DNA from: Planctomycetota bacterium
GTDB lineage: Bacteria; Planctomycetota; Phycisphaerae; UBA1845; UTPLA1
Length of the DNA: 64,000 bases
Direction of reading: 5' to 3'
NCBI GenBank assembly: GCA_016712275.1
Contig: JADJRI010000013.1
Coordinates: 1-64,000 of the forward strand
Each line of letters begins with the position of its first letter. Within the stretch, counting starts at the first letter, position 1. The translations under genes were made by a program, and so were the position numbers. Positions 18,729-28,972 of this stretch are shown in pieces. The notes below the pieces were generated by a model. That model was not told where the DNA came from. It ran no database searches and saw nothing but the letters and a program-made list of their open reading frames with translations.

Positions 18729-19676
18729 CTACTTGCTCAAGGCCCCGCCCGACTTGAACGTATCCATCAGCTGCACCGCCGCCGGCCCCGCCAGCACGAT
18801 GAAGATCGTCGGAAAGATGAACAGAATCAGCGGCAGCAGCAGCTTCACCGCCGTCTTCTGCGCCCGTTCTTCCGCCCGCTGCCGCCGCTTGGTCCGCAGC
18901 GATTCCGCCTGCGTTCGCAGCGCCTTCGCGATGCTCGTGCCCAGCTTTTCGGCCTGCGAAATCGTCGCCGTCAACGCCTTCATTTCGAGCACCGCGCTCC
19001 GCTCGGCCATCTTGGCGAGCGACTCGGCGCGCGGAACGCCCATTTGCGTTTCGATGCAGGAAATCTGGAATTCCTCCGCCAGTGCGACATACACGTTTCG
19101 CATCTCATCGCTCACCCGCAGCAGTGCCGCATCCAGGCCCAGCCCCGCCTCAACGCCGACGACCATGAGGTCCAGCGCATCCGGCAGACCGTTTCGAATC
19201 GCTTCGGCCCGCTTGCCAATCGTGATGTTCAGCCACAGGTTTGGCAGCATGAAGCCGAGGCCCGCGCCGAAAATCGTCTGTCCGACGATGCCCAGCATGT
19301 CCTTGTCGCCTTCGAGTCCCATGACAAGTCCGACGACGCCGCAGGCGATGAAACTCATCGTCTTGCTCGCCAGAAAGAGATTGGCCGCCGTGTCGCGACG
19401 AAAGCCCGCCTGCGCCAGCTTGGCGCGGAGGTGGGTCTGCTCCTCGGCCTTCATCGGCATGACCGTCCGGGAAAGCAGCGGCGCCGCCTTCTCGAACATG
19501 TTCTGCTTCGCGCGGTCCCGCGCCTTGGCCTGCAGCGTCTTAACGTCGTCTTCCTTGGAAAGACCGGCCGTGCGCCGTCGCACGACTTCGCTCTCTTCCT
19601 GTTTGTTCGGCATGAGCGAATAGACGATCATCGTCACCGCCACGACCGTCAATCCGCCGAGAATGTAAATTTCCAT
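18729..19676 (-). CDS. tadC: TadC-like inner membrane platform protein of the Flp pilus
   Basis: A 315-residue type II secretion F-domain protein. It has an N-terminal membrane segment (YILGGLTVVAVTMIVYSL), a cytoplasmic region, a central T2SSF domain around GLPDALDLMVVGVEAGLGLD, and C-terminal helices ending LLPLILFIFPTIFIVLAGPA. With TadB it forms the inner-membrane base on which the CpaF ATPase works. It is last in the Tad operon, 99 bases after tadB, and is followed by a strong terminator. The assignment to TadC rather than TadB rests on gene order and the N-terminal layout. Confidence 0.9.
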   Translation of the reverse strand: MEIYILGGLTVVAVTMIVYSLMPNKQEESEVVRRRTAGLSKEDDVKTLQAKARDRAKQNMFEKAAPLLSRTVMPMKAEEQTHLRAKLAQAGFRRDTAANLFLASKTMSFIACGVVGLVMGLEGDKDMLGIVGQTIFGAGLGFMLPNLWLNITIGKRAEAIRNGLPDALDLMVVGVEAGLGLDAALLRVSDEMRNVYVALAEEFQISCIETQMGVPRAESLAKMAERSAVLEMKALTATISQAEKLGTSIAKALRTQAESLRTKRRQRAEERAQKTAVKLLLPLILFIFPTIFIVLAGPAAVQLMDTFKSGGALSK

Positions 19677-19775
19677 GATTCCGCTCCGCCAGTCAATTAA
19701 CTCAAATCGAATTCAATTCGCCTGCGCCGGTGCCCCTGCCGCCAATACCCGCAGGATGCCATGTCTGCGGCACAC

Positions 19776-20798
19776 TTACACCTTGATGTTCACGATCTTC
19801 TGAATCATCGCCAGACCCAGAAGCTGCATCACCGCGCCGGTGATCAGCATGTAATTGCCGATCTCCGTTTCAAGCAGCTTGTTCGCATAATTCGGATTCA
19901 CCACCAGTTCGAGAATGAACACGACAATCGGCAACGCCAACAGCACCCAGCCCGACAAGCGCCCTTCGGCCGTCAGTGCCTTCACCATGCCGAATAGCTT
20001 GATGCGCTCGCGAATGACGCCGCTGATGTTATCGAGCACTTCCGCAAGGTCGCCGCCGGTCTGCCGCTGAATGCAGACGGCCGTGACGAAGAAATTGACG
20101 TCCATCATGCCGATGCGCTTGGCCATGTTCTTGAGCGATTCCTCGATCTTGATGCCGAGGTTTTGCTCGTGAAACACGCGGGCGAATTCCGACCGCACCG
20201 GATCGCTCAGTTGCTGGCTGATGACCAGAATCGCGTTCGGCAGCGAGTGCCCCGCGCGAAGCGCCTGGCTCATCAATTCGAAGACGTCCGGCAACTGATT
20301 GAGAAACTTGTTGAGTCGAATCTTCCGAATGAAAAACACCACAAGCAGCGGAAGGAAGAACAGGCCCGCAGCGGCGGTGATCGAAATCCACATATCCATC
20401 TTCAGGAAATAGCAGGCGATGTATCCGATCGAGGCCAGCCCGGTCAGATTGATCAGCACTGTGGTCGCCCCGAAATTGAGATTGGCCTGATCGAGCATGC
20501 GCTGCAGGCCGCCGATCACGCTGAGCTTCGAAAGCGCTTGGGCAATGATGCTCTGTGCTTCCTTGCGCTGTCGAAGAATCGACGCCTTCACGGCCTTTTC
20601 GGTCGCGGCATCGCCGTCGAACCCGCCGCCCTTTTCACGCAGACGGTCCTGCACGCGGCGGTTGTCCGGCTTGCGCAGATCGCGCACCAGACTGAAAATC
20701 GCGTAAGTTAACATGATGGAACCGACGAGCGGCAGGACATAAAGCCATACCTGGTCCATCATGCCCGAGTCGGCTGCAATAATCAGGTTTTCGGACAT
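19776..20798 (-). CDS. tadB: TadB-like inner membrane platform protein of the Flp pilus
   Basis: A 340-residue T2SSF-domain protein with a first membrane segment near the N-terminus (VWLYVLPLVGSIMLTYAIFS), two hydrophobic segments near residues 120-165, the conserved LPDVFELMSQALRAGHSLPNA motif, the GGDLAEVLDNIS motif typical of TadB, and C-terminal helices. The protein pairs with TadC and couples ATP hydrolysis by CpaF to pilin insertion. It starts 30 bases after the cpaF stop, in line with operon transcription. Confidence 0.92.
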   Translation of the reverse strand: MSENLIIAADSGMMDQVWLYVLPLVGSIMLTYAIFSLVRDLRKPDNRRVQDRLREKGGGFDGDAATEKAVKASILRQRKEAQSIIAQALSKLSVIGGLQRMLDQANLNFGATTVLINLTGLASIGYIACYFLKMDMWISITAAAGLFFLPLLVVFFIRKIRLNKFLNQLPDVFELMSQALRAGHSLPNAILVISQQLSDPVRSEFARVFHEQNLGIKIEESLKNMAKRIGMMDVNFFVTAVCIQRQTGGDLAEVLDNISGVIRERIKLFGMVKALTAEGRLSGWVLLALPIVVFILELVVNPNYANKLLETEIGNYMLITGAVMQLLGLAMIQKIVNIKV

Positions 20799-20828
20799 GA
20801 AGCGAAATCCCCCGAGGGCGCGACGCCC

Positions 20829-22277
20829 TTACATGTTCGGCGTGTCCTTGTACAAAACCCGACGCTCAAAAATGGACGGGTCCAACTCAACGCCCGAATA
20901 TTTCAGACGTTCCAGGAATCCGGGTCGCAGCCCGGTGGCGATGAACTGGCCATACGCCTTGCCGACAGAGTCGATGCCGAGCTGTTCGAATTTGAATATT
21001 TCCTGAATGGTGACGGCGTCGCCTTCCATGCCCTGCACTTCGGCAATGCACATGACCTTACGCGGCCCGCCTGTCAGACGATTGGCATTCACGATCAAGT
21101 GGATGGCACTCGCGAACTGCTGGCGAATCGCCTTTACCGGCAAATCGAAGCCGGCCATCATGACCATCGTTTCGACGCGCTGCACGGCATCGCGAACGTT
21201 GTTCGCGTGAATCGTGGTGAGCGAGCCGTCGTGGCCGGTGTTCATGGCCTGAAGCATGTCCAGCGTTTCAGGACCGCGGCACTCACCGACGACGATTCGG
21301 TCCGGCCGCATACGAAGCGAGTTGATGAGCAGATCGCGTATCGTGACCTGGCCTTTGCCTTCGATATTCGGCGGTCGCGTTTCGAGTCGCACGATGTGCG
21401 GCTGACGCAACTGAAGTTCGGCCGCGTCTTCAATTGTGACGATGCGCTCGGTGTCGGGAATGAACGACGACAGATTGTTGAGCAGCGTCGTTTTACCTGA
21501 GCCTGTACCACCGACGATCAGAATGTTCATGTGGGATACGACGCATGCCTTGAGAAACTCGACCATTTCCTTCGTCAGCGAACCGAACTTGATGTAGTCC
21601 TCGAAGGTAATCGGATCGGCGCCGAATCGGCGAATCGACATCGAAGGTCCGTCAATCGCCAGCGGCGGAATGACGGCATTGACGCGGGAGCCGTCCTTCA
21701 ATCGGGCGTCGACCATCGGCGAGACTTCGTCGCAGCGGCGGCCGATCGATGAAACAATCTTGTCGATCACATGAAGCAGGTGCGAATTGTCCTTGAAATT
21801 CACCTGGGACAATTGCAACCGGCCCTTTCGTTCCACATAAACCTGCTTTGGTCCGTTGATCAGAATATCGCTGATGTGCGGATCGCCGAGTAGAGCCTCA
21901 AGCGGCCCGAGACCGAAGGTTTCATTGAGAATTTCAGTGACAAGGCGTTGTCGCTCACTGAAATTGAGCAGGACGTTTTCCTCTTCGCAGAGGTTGACGA
22001 TGACCTGCCGTACCTCCTCCTTGACGTCATCGCCCTTTCGGCGGCCGATCTCGGCAAGGTCGAGGGTGTCTACAAGCTTCTTATGAATACGGGTCTTCAG
22101 CGCATAGAATTCGTCGGACTTGTCCGCATGCCCGCGCGACTTTTCCGCGCGCGGCAAAACGGCGGCAGCTTTCAGGGCGACGCCGTCACCGGCCTGTGTC
22201 GTCGCAGCGCCTTCCGGCGTGTCGGCCGTAGGACCCTTGGGGGGTTTCAAAGTTGGAATCTTCGACTTACCGAACAT
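20829..22277 (-). CDS. cpaF: CpaF/TadA-family ATPase of the Flp pilus
   Basis: A 482-residue secretion ATPase of the VirB11/CpaF family. The N-terminal 75 residues are a variable, Pro/Ala-rich leader; then follow the CpaF N-domain, the HISDILINGP segment, Walker A IVGGTGSGKTTLLNN, the Asp box around TERIVTIEDAAELQL, Walker B MRPDRIVVGECRG and the His box TGHDGSLTTIHANN. It powers assembly, and possibly retraction, of Flp pili at the cytoplasmic membrane. It lies between tadZ and tadB. Confidence 0.95.
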   Translation of the reverse strand: MFGKSKIPTLKPPKGPTADTPEGAATTQAGDGVALKAAAVLPRAEKSRGHADKSDEFYALKTRIHKKLVDTLDLAEIGRRKGDDVKEEVRQVIVNLCEEENVLLNFSERQRLVTEILNETFGLGPLEALLGDPHISDILINGPKQVYVERKGRLQLSQVNFKDNSHLLHVIDKIVSSIGRRCDEVSPMVDARLKDGSRVNAVIPPLAIDGPSMSIRRFGADPITFEDYIKFGSLTKEMVEFLKACVVSHMNILIVGGTGSGKTTLLNNLSSFIPDTERIVTIEDAAELQLRQPHIVRLETRPPNIEGKGQVTIRDLLINSLRMRPDRIVVGECRGPETLDMLQAMNTGHDGSLTTIHANNVRDAVQRVETMVMMAGFDLPVKAIRQQFASAIHLIVNANRLTGGPRKVMCIAEVQGMEGDAVTIQEIFKFEQLGIDSVGKAYGQFIATGLRPGFLERLKYSGVELDPSIFERRVLYKDTPNM

Positions 22278-22597
22278 GCGCGCGATCCCTCCACGTTCAA
22301 TATTGCCCGCCCAAGTTTGTTGTTGGCTTAGAGAGCGTCACCCTAAACATACAATCCAACTCCCAGTGGCGTTTTCCCGCGGCGGTCGGCGAATCGGGCC
22401 GCCGATCTTTCAAACAGGATCGAAGCGACGCCGCTTATTGGCCGCCCGCAACCGCGTCCATGACAGGACACCTGGACCGAATCTAGTCCGATCCTACATC
22501 GGTCTTTCAGACTGGCGGGTTTCGGGAGGAATTGAAAAGATTTGGACCGAAAACCGGCTGCCGTGCAAATTGGCTTGGAAAGCGGCGCAAGGTCCGT
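22278..22597. other. Intergenic gap inside the Tad operon
   Basis: After the frameshift in the tadZ gene is repaired its stop lies at 22598, leaving 320 bases before cpaF. I see no coding frame, repeat or terminator in it; an internal promoter for cpaF-tadB-tadC is possible but not visible. Confidence 0.4.
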
Positions 22598-23843
22598 TTA
22601 CCCCTGAGTAGCCGGTTCCATTCGCGGCGTCGACGACTTTGCATTGCCGACCGGCTTGTTGCCGAACAGGCGACCGAGAAGGCCGCTCTTCTTGTTTGCA
22701 TCCTGCCCCGCAAATCGCTCGGGTGAGTGAATGCGCCGAGCCAGCTCGTGAATCTCCTGTCGAACCTTGGCGCTCGGCATACATCTTGAGTGGCTGTCCG
22801 ATATTGATGCTCGAACTGACCGTCTTCCAATCGTCGGATACCGCGGCAAACATCGGACGACTCAGGATCGACTCGACTTGATCGACATCCAAGTGCGCCG
22901 ACTCCCGGCCGAGCCGGTTGACGATGAACGAAATGCGATCGGGGTTGAATCCCTGAACGCTTAATTCCTGGACCATTCGGTCGGTATTACGCACGCTGGT
23001 GACGAGGAGCTGCAACACCATGAAATTAAAATCGGCCGCATCGAGCACCGCCCGTCCGCCGGGATCGTGCCGCGTCGGCCCGTCGATCACGACATAGGCG
23101 CACATGGATTGCAAACTGGTAAAGACGTTTGCGCAGTGGGCCGCGGTAATCATCTCGGCCTGGGCAAAGGAGTGGGGTCGGCGGAGAACATGAACTCCGG
23201 AGTCGTGCTTAATGAGTGCCTTGAGCACCATTTCGGGATCGAGTTCTTCCGGCGTCGAGCACAAATCCGCGACGGTGTATTGACCCTGCACATCGAGCAA
23301 TGTCGCAACATGGCCGAAGCGAAAATCGAGATCCACCACCACGACACGTTCATCCACGCCGGCAAGCTCGGCGAGTTCCACCGCGAGATTCGTCGCCAGT
23401 GTCGTACATCCGACACCGCCGGCACTGCCCATCACCGAAATGAGCTTTCCCGGTTCTTTTTTACCGGGCTGCGTCACAATCACGCGGGTGACGGCGTTCT
23501 GAATCTCTTCGAGATTCAGCGGCTTCAGGAGATATTCCTTGACTCCGGCCTTCATCGCCCGGAGCACGATATCGCCATCGGTTATTTTGCTGAGGGCGAA
23601 AATCGGCAGACTGGAGCCAGCATCGCGCAATTGGCGAAGGCACTCGAGCACGACATTGGGATTTGGATCCAGGTCGGCGATCAAGAGGTCGCATGGGAAT
23701 TGCGAAACGGCCTGCGGGATCAGGCTCGGTTCATCCAATTCAGCGACAATTCTAAACATGGGAACCGAGGTGAGCGTCCGGCGCAATTCCGGTGCCTCAG
23801 ATTCATTTGAAGTGAAAACTATCGTTCGTACGGTCTGCGCCAT
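22598..23843 (-). CDS. tadZ: CpaE/TadZ-like pilus localisation ATPase, one apparent frameshift
   Basis: The N-terminal 130 residues are a receiver-like domain (LLIADLDPNPNVVLECLRQL ... AGVKEYLLKPLNLEEI). A MinD/ParA-type ATPase follows with a deviant Walker A (MGSAGGVGCTTLATN), VVVVDLDFRFG and VVIDGP. TadZ/CpaE proteins position the pilus machine at the cell pole. I choose the ATG at 23843 (MAQTVRTIVFTSNESE). Near 22771 the frame breaks; adding GC to the local GCGC run restores a C-terminal tail AKVRQEIHELARRIHSPERF ... GRLFGNKPV, the usual CpaE ending. I consider it a sequence error. Confidence 0.82.
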
Positions 23844-24083
23844 GGGGCCATCCAACTTGCGTAGCTGCGATTCCCAGACGCACGCAGCCCAGCCTGATCG
23901 GCTGGGCCGCACAACGGTCTCCCGCTGTGCCAAACGTCCGAAAATCTCCTCCGAAATTCCCTTCCCGGAGAGGCGAACGTCGGGATCAACGGGGCCGGGA
24001 AGATCGATTCTCCGGACCCCTTATCGGCCGCCGCGACCGACCGCTTAATCAGTCGGTCGCGGCGAACCGCAGGGCGCTTCGAG

Positions 24084-26015
24084 TTATTGGATCAAGCGAA
24101 CGGGGCGCTTTCCACCCAGCTCCTTGAAAATCTGCTTGAGCTGATTGATATACTTCGGTTTGTTGTCGTTGTCCGGATCAGGTTGGTTATCGGCATAATA
24201 GTAATGCTGAGGCGATGTGGCCGCATTGGACAGCAGCTCATCGTCCACGTCACCACCAACGCCGACAGTGTAGATCGTAAAGCCCTTGGACTTTGCGAAA
24301 GTCGAGCGATCGTCCACCCAATCCAAAGCTCCGGCGGAATTGTTGCCGGTCACACTGCCGTACTCATTCACGTTTGGTTTTCCGTCCGTTAGAAGGATGA
24401 TCACCTTTGTGGCCGCGGCGCGTGCACGGTTACTCATCAGTTCCTGAATTCCTTCATCGAGGCCGTCGCCAATGTTTGTGTAAGGCGTATCATGACCGGC
24501 CTGATAATGGAACAGCTCGTCCGGGATTTCCTGCAACAGATCTTCGAGCGATTCGCCGGAACCTGGGCTCGATAGATTCAAGCGGTGGTTGCCATATTGG
24601 GCAAAGGTTTCCAGTGAAACATGGTCCTGTGTTTCAAGGGCGATGAGTTCGTCGATCATCGCCTGAACGGCAACCTTGACCGAGTAGAGCGGTTCTTCCG
24701 GCGTGTTCGCCAACTCCGGCGTCTCGGCATGGGATTCCCTGCTCTCCAGCAAATAGTTCACAAATGTCTTGATTCCATATCGATGCATACACTGGGAGTC
24801 GGTGGCTTCCATTTGCGTGGAGCTGGACCGTACATAGTCGATATAGCCGTCCCAGCTTCCCTGGGCAAACGGATACGCGACCGTCTGGGTCAGTTCATTG
24901 CTTTCGAGCAGGTTGTCGCCATCGCCGGTTCCCGTGTATTTGCCACCGCTCTTGCCGCTCTTCCAGCCGGCCAAACCGAGCAGGCATTTGACGCGACGCT
25001 TGAAGTAATTGGTGTCACTGTCGTTGCTGCCGGACAGCAAAACGGTGCGTTCAGCCGAGCTGTATCCCGCTTCCGTTAGGTTGGCAACCACATCCGCATT
25101 GGATGTCGTGCTTCCCTTTGGAATGTAGTAAAGACCTGCATCCGAGGCAGCGGAATATGAACCGAGAACAATGGCGCTGCCGAAGTCCGTCATCCATCCA
25201 AAGCGCGGACCCTTGGGATTCAAGCTTCCGCCCGAGGGTTCTTCGCCCGGATCGGGATGTCCGCCGGAGGACTGTGGCGTCGATGCTCCGTTTGAGGGCT
25301 GAAGATCGCCGGCCGCGCATGTTGACGACGGGCTCGATGGATTGCTTCCGTTTTTGACACCAGGCTTGCCCTTGCTGGTCGGCAAAGCGAGCCAGATGTC
25401 CTTCAGATTGATCTGAACACCGTTAATGGTGCCGGTCTTTTCCGATGCAAAGGCCTTATGGTGGCGCAGTTCGCTGTCGTCGTTCATCGAACCCGACAGG
25501 TCGACCACCATGGCGATGTCGCGCGGCACGAGCATGGCCACGGCGCTGGCCTTCATGCGGGCGCCGGACATGCCGAATGTCTTGGCAAAAAGCAGCGAGA
25601 CCGGGCCATCGCCGACGGTCTGGTCGCGCTTAAGTGTCACTTTCACGGCATCCGACGGCGATGCGCCCGGCGTGAAGGTGTACTTGGAGCCGACCAACTC
25701 GGCGTGGCCGAAAACCACGTCCGCATCCACCAGGTCGGCATCCTCGTTCATGACCTCGTTGAACTTGGCGAACTTTTTCGCTTCCGCCGTGGCGAGTGCC
25801 TGAGCATCTTCCGTTTTTCCCAATTGGGACGCTGCCGCGAGCGCGGCCGCATCGGTCGCGCTCTGCAATTCCTGTCTGGCGCTGTACATCAATCCGGTGT
25901 CGATGGCCAGCGCCGCGACACCGAGTCCGACCGTGCCGCCAAACAGCACAGTTTGGACCATGACGGCACCGCGCCGTCGCACGTCTTTTCTACCCCACCT
26001 GTTACGCAGAAACAT
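24084..26015 (-). CDS. TadG-like pilus-associated protein with von Willebrand A domain
   Basis: The 643-residue protein begins with the TadG/TadE-like membrane anchor (AVMVQTVLFGGTVGLGVAALAIDTGLMYSARQ region) followed by the ATDAAALAAASQL signature. A vWA domain follows with the metal-binding MIDAS start VVDLSGSMND (near residue 172) and a later KVIILLTDGKPNVNEYG strand. An unusually long insert, Ser/Gly/Pro-rich, separates the two parts of the vWA domain. Such vWA-containing minor pilins are thought to mediate adhesion. It lies between cpaC and tadZ in the operon. Confidence 0.85.
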   Translation of the reverse strand: MFLRNRWGRKDVRRRGAVMVQTVLFGGTVGLGVAALAIDTGLMYSARQELQSATDAAALAAASQLGKTEDAQALATAEAKKFAKFNEVMNEDADLVDADVVFGHAELVGSKYTFTPGASPSDAVKVTLKRDQTVGDGPVSLLFAKTFGMSGARMKASAVAMLVPRDIAMVVDLSGSMNDDSELRHHKAFASEKTGTINGVQINLKDIWLALPTSKGKPGVKNGSNPSSPSSTCAAGDLQPSNGASTPQSSGGHPDPGEEPSGGSLNPKGPRFGWMTDFGSAIVLGSYSAASDAGLYYIPKGSTTSNADVVANLTEAGYSSAERTVLLSGSNDSDTNYFKRRVKCLLGLAGWKSGKSGGKYTGTGDGDNLLESNELTQTVAYPFAQGSWDGYIDYVRSSSTQMEATDSQCMHRYGIKTFVNYLLESRESHAETPELANTPEEPLYSVKVAVQAMIDELIALETQDHVSLETFAQYGNHRLNLSSPGSGESLEDLLQEIPDELFHYQAGHDTPYTNIGDGLDEGIQELMSNRARAAATKVIILLTDGKPNVNEYGSVTGNNSAGALDWVDDRSTFAKSKGFTIYTVGVGGDVDDELLSNAATSPQHYYYADNQPDPDNDNKPKYINQLKQIFKELGGKRPVRLIQ

Positions 26016-26155
26016 GGTCGATCCCCCCCAAAACTGATTTGAATCGTCGGGGCGGATCTCTCATCCGCTTCCCGGTTTCAAATCGCGCCAAGAACCCTCA
26101 CACGAGCTTACGATACAAAACCGCATCGAAAGCCCGACAAGCCCAAATCTGCCCG

Positions 26156-27916
26156 TTACTTCTCTTCGAACTCCGCGAGACCCCAAGGTCCGCGAAGCGC
26201 GAAAGCCGACGTCGGCCAGCGGCTGGTGCCGCCCGGCTGCGTCTTTACGGGAAACTGTTCGCGAGGAACGCCGTCCGATTCACTTCTTGCCAGCGGCTCG
26301 CCTTCCAATTTCTGAAGTCCGAATAACTCAAAATCCGTCGGCTCGGTCATCAAGCTGCCCGGCGGAGGAGGAACCTGCTGGGGATCCAATGGCTCCACCA
26401 ACTGCGGCGTGACCAGGACGACCAATTCCGTCATGGATCGTTCGTACGCGGTTGAACTGAACATCGTGCCCAGTACCGGCAAATCGCCGAGGCCGGGAAT
26501 CTTTGAAGAATTCGCCCGAATTCGATCGTTGAGCAAACCGGCGATGGCAAACGTCTGACCATTGCCGCATTCGATCGTCGATTCCACACGGCGTGTCGTA
26601 AACGTAAATAGGGGAAAGCCGCCGACCACCGTGGTGGTCGGAATGGCCTCGCTGACTTCCGACATCACATGCAATCGAATAATCTGGCCGCTGAGAATCG
26701 CCGGCGTGAAGCCGAGGCGCACGCCGAACTCACGATATTCGACTGTGATGGCACCGGCCGATGCACCTGCCTGGGCGACCGGAATCGGCACTTCACCGCC
26801 CGCGAGAAAAGTCGCGGTCTGGCCGCTGATGGCGACAAGATTGGGTTCCGCCAAAGTTCGGGCAAGACCATTTTCTCGCAGGGCGTTCAGGAACACCTGG
26901 AATTCCGCCTTTGGAAAACCAAAGGTGATATTGGTGTTCGCGCCATTGCCGACGCCGGCGACGCCATACAACTGCTGGCCCGTAAGCACGTCGGCGAGGC
27001 CGCTGCTGCCAAAGACGGTTGGATTTATATTGGCCACATTGTTTGCGAAGAAGAAATCTCGCGACCAATCGGAAGCGCCGATGGCCCAGTTTACACCGAG
27101 CTGCCGGCTTGCTTCCTTGTTTACTTCGGCGACGACGACGCGCAGCATGGTCTGCTGGACGCCTGCGACCGTGAGATTGCTTCGAACCTCGCCACCCTGC
27201 ACGAGCGCGGCCATTCCCGATATGCGCTGGGCCGTGTCGGCATCCGGCACCGTTCCGGTGAGCATGATGACGCCGTTGACGCTTCGGGCTTCAATATGAG
27301 CCGTCGGCGCATTGCTGGCGATAAACGCGTGTAGTGCGCTCATGTCCAGCTCGACGTCGATGTTGAAAGTCTTCTGTTGTTCGCCGAATCGAATGAGCAA
27401 CTGGGTCGTACCGTAGGATTTTCCACTGACCACGATTCGTGTCGGTGAAGTCAGGTAGTAGTCCGCGATGTTGGGATCCGCGATCTGTACGCCGTCGGCT
27501 TTTTGCCTCAGGTTGATAATCGCCGTGGAATTTCGAGAGACGAGAATTCGATCGGCGTTTTCCTTATCCACCCGAACTGACTCGATGAAGGCATCCGCAG
27601 AAATTGCAGGCGCTTCCGTCAACGAACCCTTGGGCGCGACCGCCGGTTTGTTCTCGGGCGTCGCTGCAGCTCCGCCCTGTGAATCGGCGGCCGGCTCGTC
27701 CTGCAAAGCCACCGGCTTGTTGGCCGCGACCGTTACGGGGCCGTGACCGGGCCAGGCTGCGGGTTCGTCCGCGCGGACTGTGCCGCCCATATTCCAGGCA
27801 AGCATCCCGACCGACAACGCCGCGAGCGCCTGGCATCTTGCTCCAATCGCATGCGTCCGACATCCTGTGCGCCGGGCGAGTCGATCCAAAATGGATGCAC
27901 CCTGATTGCGTGTCAT
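26156..27916 (-). CDS. cpaC: CpaC/RcpA-like outer membrane secretin of the Flp pilus
   Basis: A 586-residue protein with a signal peptide, an Ala/Pro-rich spacer, a pilus-assembly N-domain (VLVSRNSTAIINLRQKADGV), a BON-like segment (VNGVIMLTGTVPDADTAQRI) and a C-terminal secretin domain with VEYREFGVRLGFTP and NDRIRANSSKIPGLGDLPVLG-type sequence, followed by ELVVLVTPQLVEPL. It forms the outer-membrane channel for the pilus, which implies a diderm envelope. Its ATG overlaps the stop of cpaB by 4 bases, so the two are coupled. Confidence 0.93.
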   Translation of the reverse strand: MTRNQGASILDRLARRTGCRTHAIGARCQALAALSVGMLAWNMGGTVRADEPAAWPGHGPVTVAANKPVALQDEPAADSQGGAAATPENKPAVAPKGSLTEAPAISADAFIESVRVDKENADRILVSRNSTAIINLRQKADGVQIADPNIADYYLTSPTRIVVSGKSYGTTQLLIRFGEQQKTFNIDVELDMSALHAFIASNAPTAHIEARSVNGVIMLTGTVPDADTAQRISGMAALVQGGEVRSNLTVAGVQQTMLRVVVAEVNKEASRQLGVNWAIGASDWSRDFFFANNVANINPTVFGSSGLADVLTGQQLYGVAGVGNGANTNITFGFPKAEFQVFLNALRENGLARTLAEPNLVAISGQTATFLAGGEVPIPVAQAGASAGAITVEYREFGVRLGFTPAILSGQIIRLHVMSEVSEAIPTTTVVGGFPLFTFTTRRVESTIECGNGQTFAIAGLLNDRIRANSSKIPGLGDLPVLGTMFSSTAYERSMTELVVLVTPQLVEPLDPQQVPPPPGSLMTEPTDFELFGLQKLEGEPLARSESDGVPREQFPVKTQPGGTSRWPTSAFALRGPWGLAEFEEK

Positions 27917-28884
27917 TCAATGTTCTCCGTTTGTGGATTTGTTTCGATCTGCTCCGTCGGCGCGGATTGCGCTTCGGGTTGCGGCTGCATCGGCTGCGAA
28001 ATCGGATTCATCGATCCATTTCCATCCGACAGAACCACATGTCGAACGCCGCCGCGTTCGTCAAAGACAAGTTGTTCCACCGCGCCGCCGCGCCGCAGTT
28101 CAACTGTATGCGTCTTGAGGGGTTCCGCTTTCGCGATTTTGACTTCAGGTTCCTTCTCAGGCACCGGCTCCGGTTCCCTGTCCTCCATCATTTTCTTCAG
28201 CATTTGAGCGAAGAAGGACTCACCGGGATCCGAATTGTGGCCGCGCAATGAAATGCGGAGACCGCCCTTGCTGCCGCCGCTGGCGGCGTTCAGTTTCTGG
28301 ACATCTTCGGGCTTCAGAAACAGCGTCACGGTCTTGGCGACCTGTGTCGTCTTGCTGTCACCTGCGGTCTTGGCCAGCGACTGTCCGACGGCACCGACTT
28401 CAACATTCGACAACACAAGGCGCGAGGCTGAGTCGCCGCGGCCCGTTCGTACAACGGTGGAAACGTCGACCCGGCTGCCCGGCATGATAAACCCGGAAAC
28501 GGCCGACTCCTCGGTGACCTTTATGCTGACCGCCCGATGGCCCGCCGGAATTTGCGCGCTGAGGCCCGGCATGGCGCCGGGTGGAGCGAGCATGGCTTTT
28601 GAAATCGCAATGCCGCCCGGGATCGGAATCTTGGTGACGCGGCCGACGAGCGTCTTCTTGTCCCGGAAGCTGTCCTGCGGCATGAGGCTTACCGGAACTT
28701 CTTTTGTGGTAAGCATCTGCTCGGTGATGGCCGTGGCGACGTCGATCGATTTGGCCGCCACATAGATTGTTGATTTGTCTTCCTGTGAACCCTTCGCTTT
28801 CTGGACCATGTCCAGACCCATTTTGATGGCGAAGAATCCGACCGCCAGACCGATGACCAAAGGAATCAATGTTTTGGGTTTCAT
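27913..28884 (-). CDS. cpaB: CpaB/RcpC-like Flp pilus assembly protein
   Basis: The product of about 323 residues has an N-terminal membrane anchor (LIPLVIGLAVGFFAIKMGLD), a SAF-like domain (VAAKSIDVATAITEQMLTTKEV ... GGIAISKAML), and the RcpC/CpaB core (VSIKVTEESAVSGFIMPGSRVDV), then a long Glu/Pro/Gln-rich tail. CpaB is periplasmic and works with the secretin. The ATG at 28884 is favoured over the GTG 15 bases upstream because GAGG precedes it at a good distance. It overlaps cpaC. Confidence 0.9.
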   Translation of the reverse strand: MKPKTLIPLVIGLAVGFFAIKMGLDMVQKAKGSQEDKSTIYVAAKSIDVATAITEQMLTTKEVPVSLMPQDSFRDKKTLVGRVTKIPIPGGIAISKAMLAPPGAMPGLSAQIPAGHRAVSIKVTEESAVSGFIMPGSRVDVSTVVRTGRGDSASRLVLSNVEVGAVGQSLAKTAGDSKTTQVAKTVTLFLKPEDVQKLNAASGGSKGGLRISLRGHNSDPGESFFAQMLKKMMEDREPEPVPEKEPEVKIAKAEPLKTHTVELRRGGAVEQLVFDERGGVRHVVLSDGNGSMNPISQPMQPQPEAQSAPTEQIETNPQTENIE

Positions 28885-28972
28885 ATTCTCGAACCTCACT
28901 TTGCCAAAGTCAGTGTTTCAAACAAACCGACTTGCCCCCCTATTGGCAAGACGAGCACAATACGCAAGATCA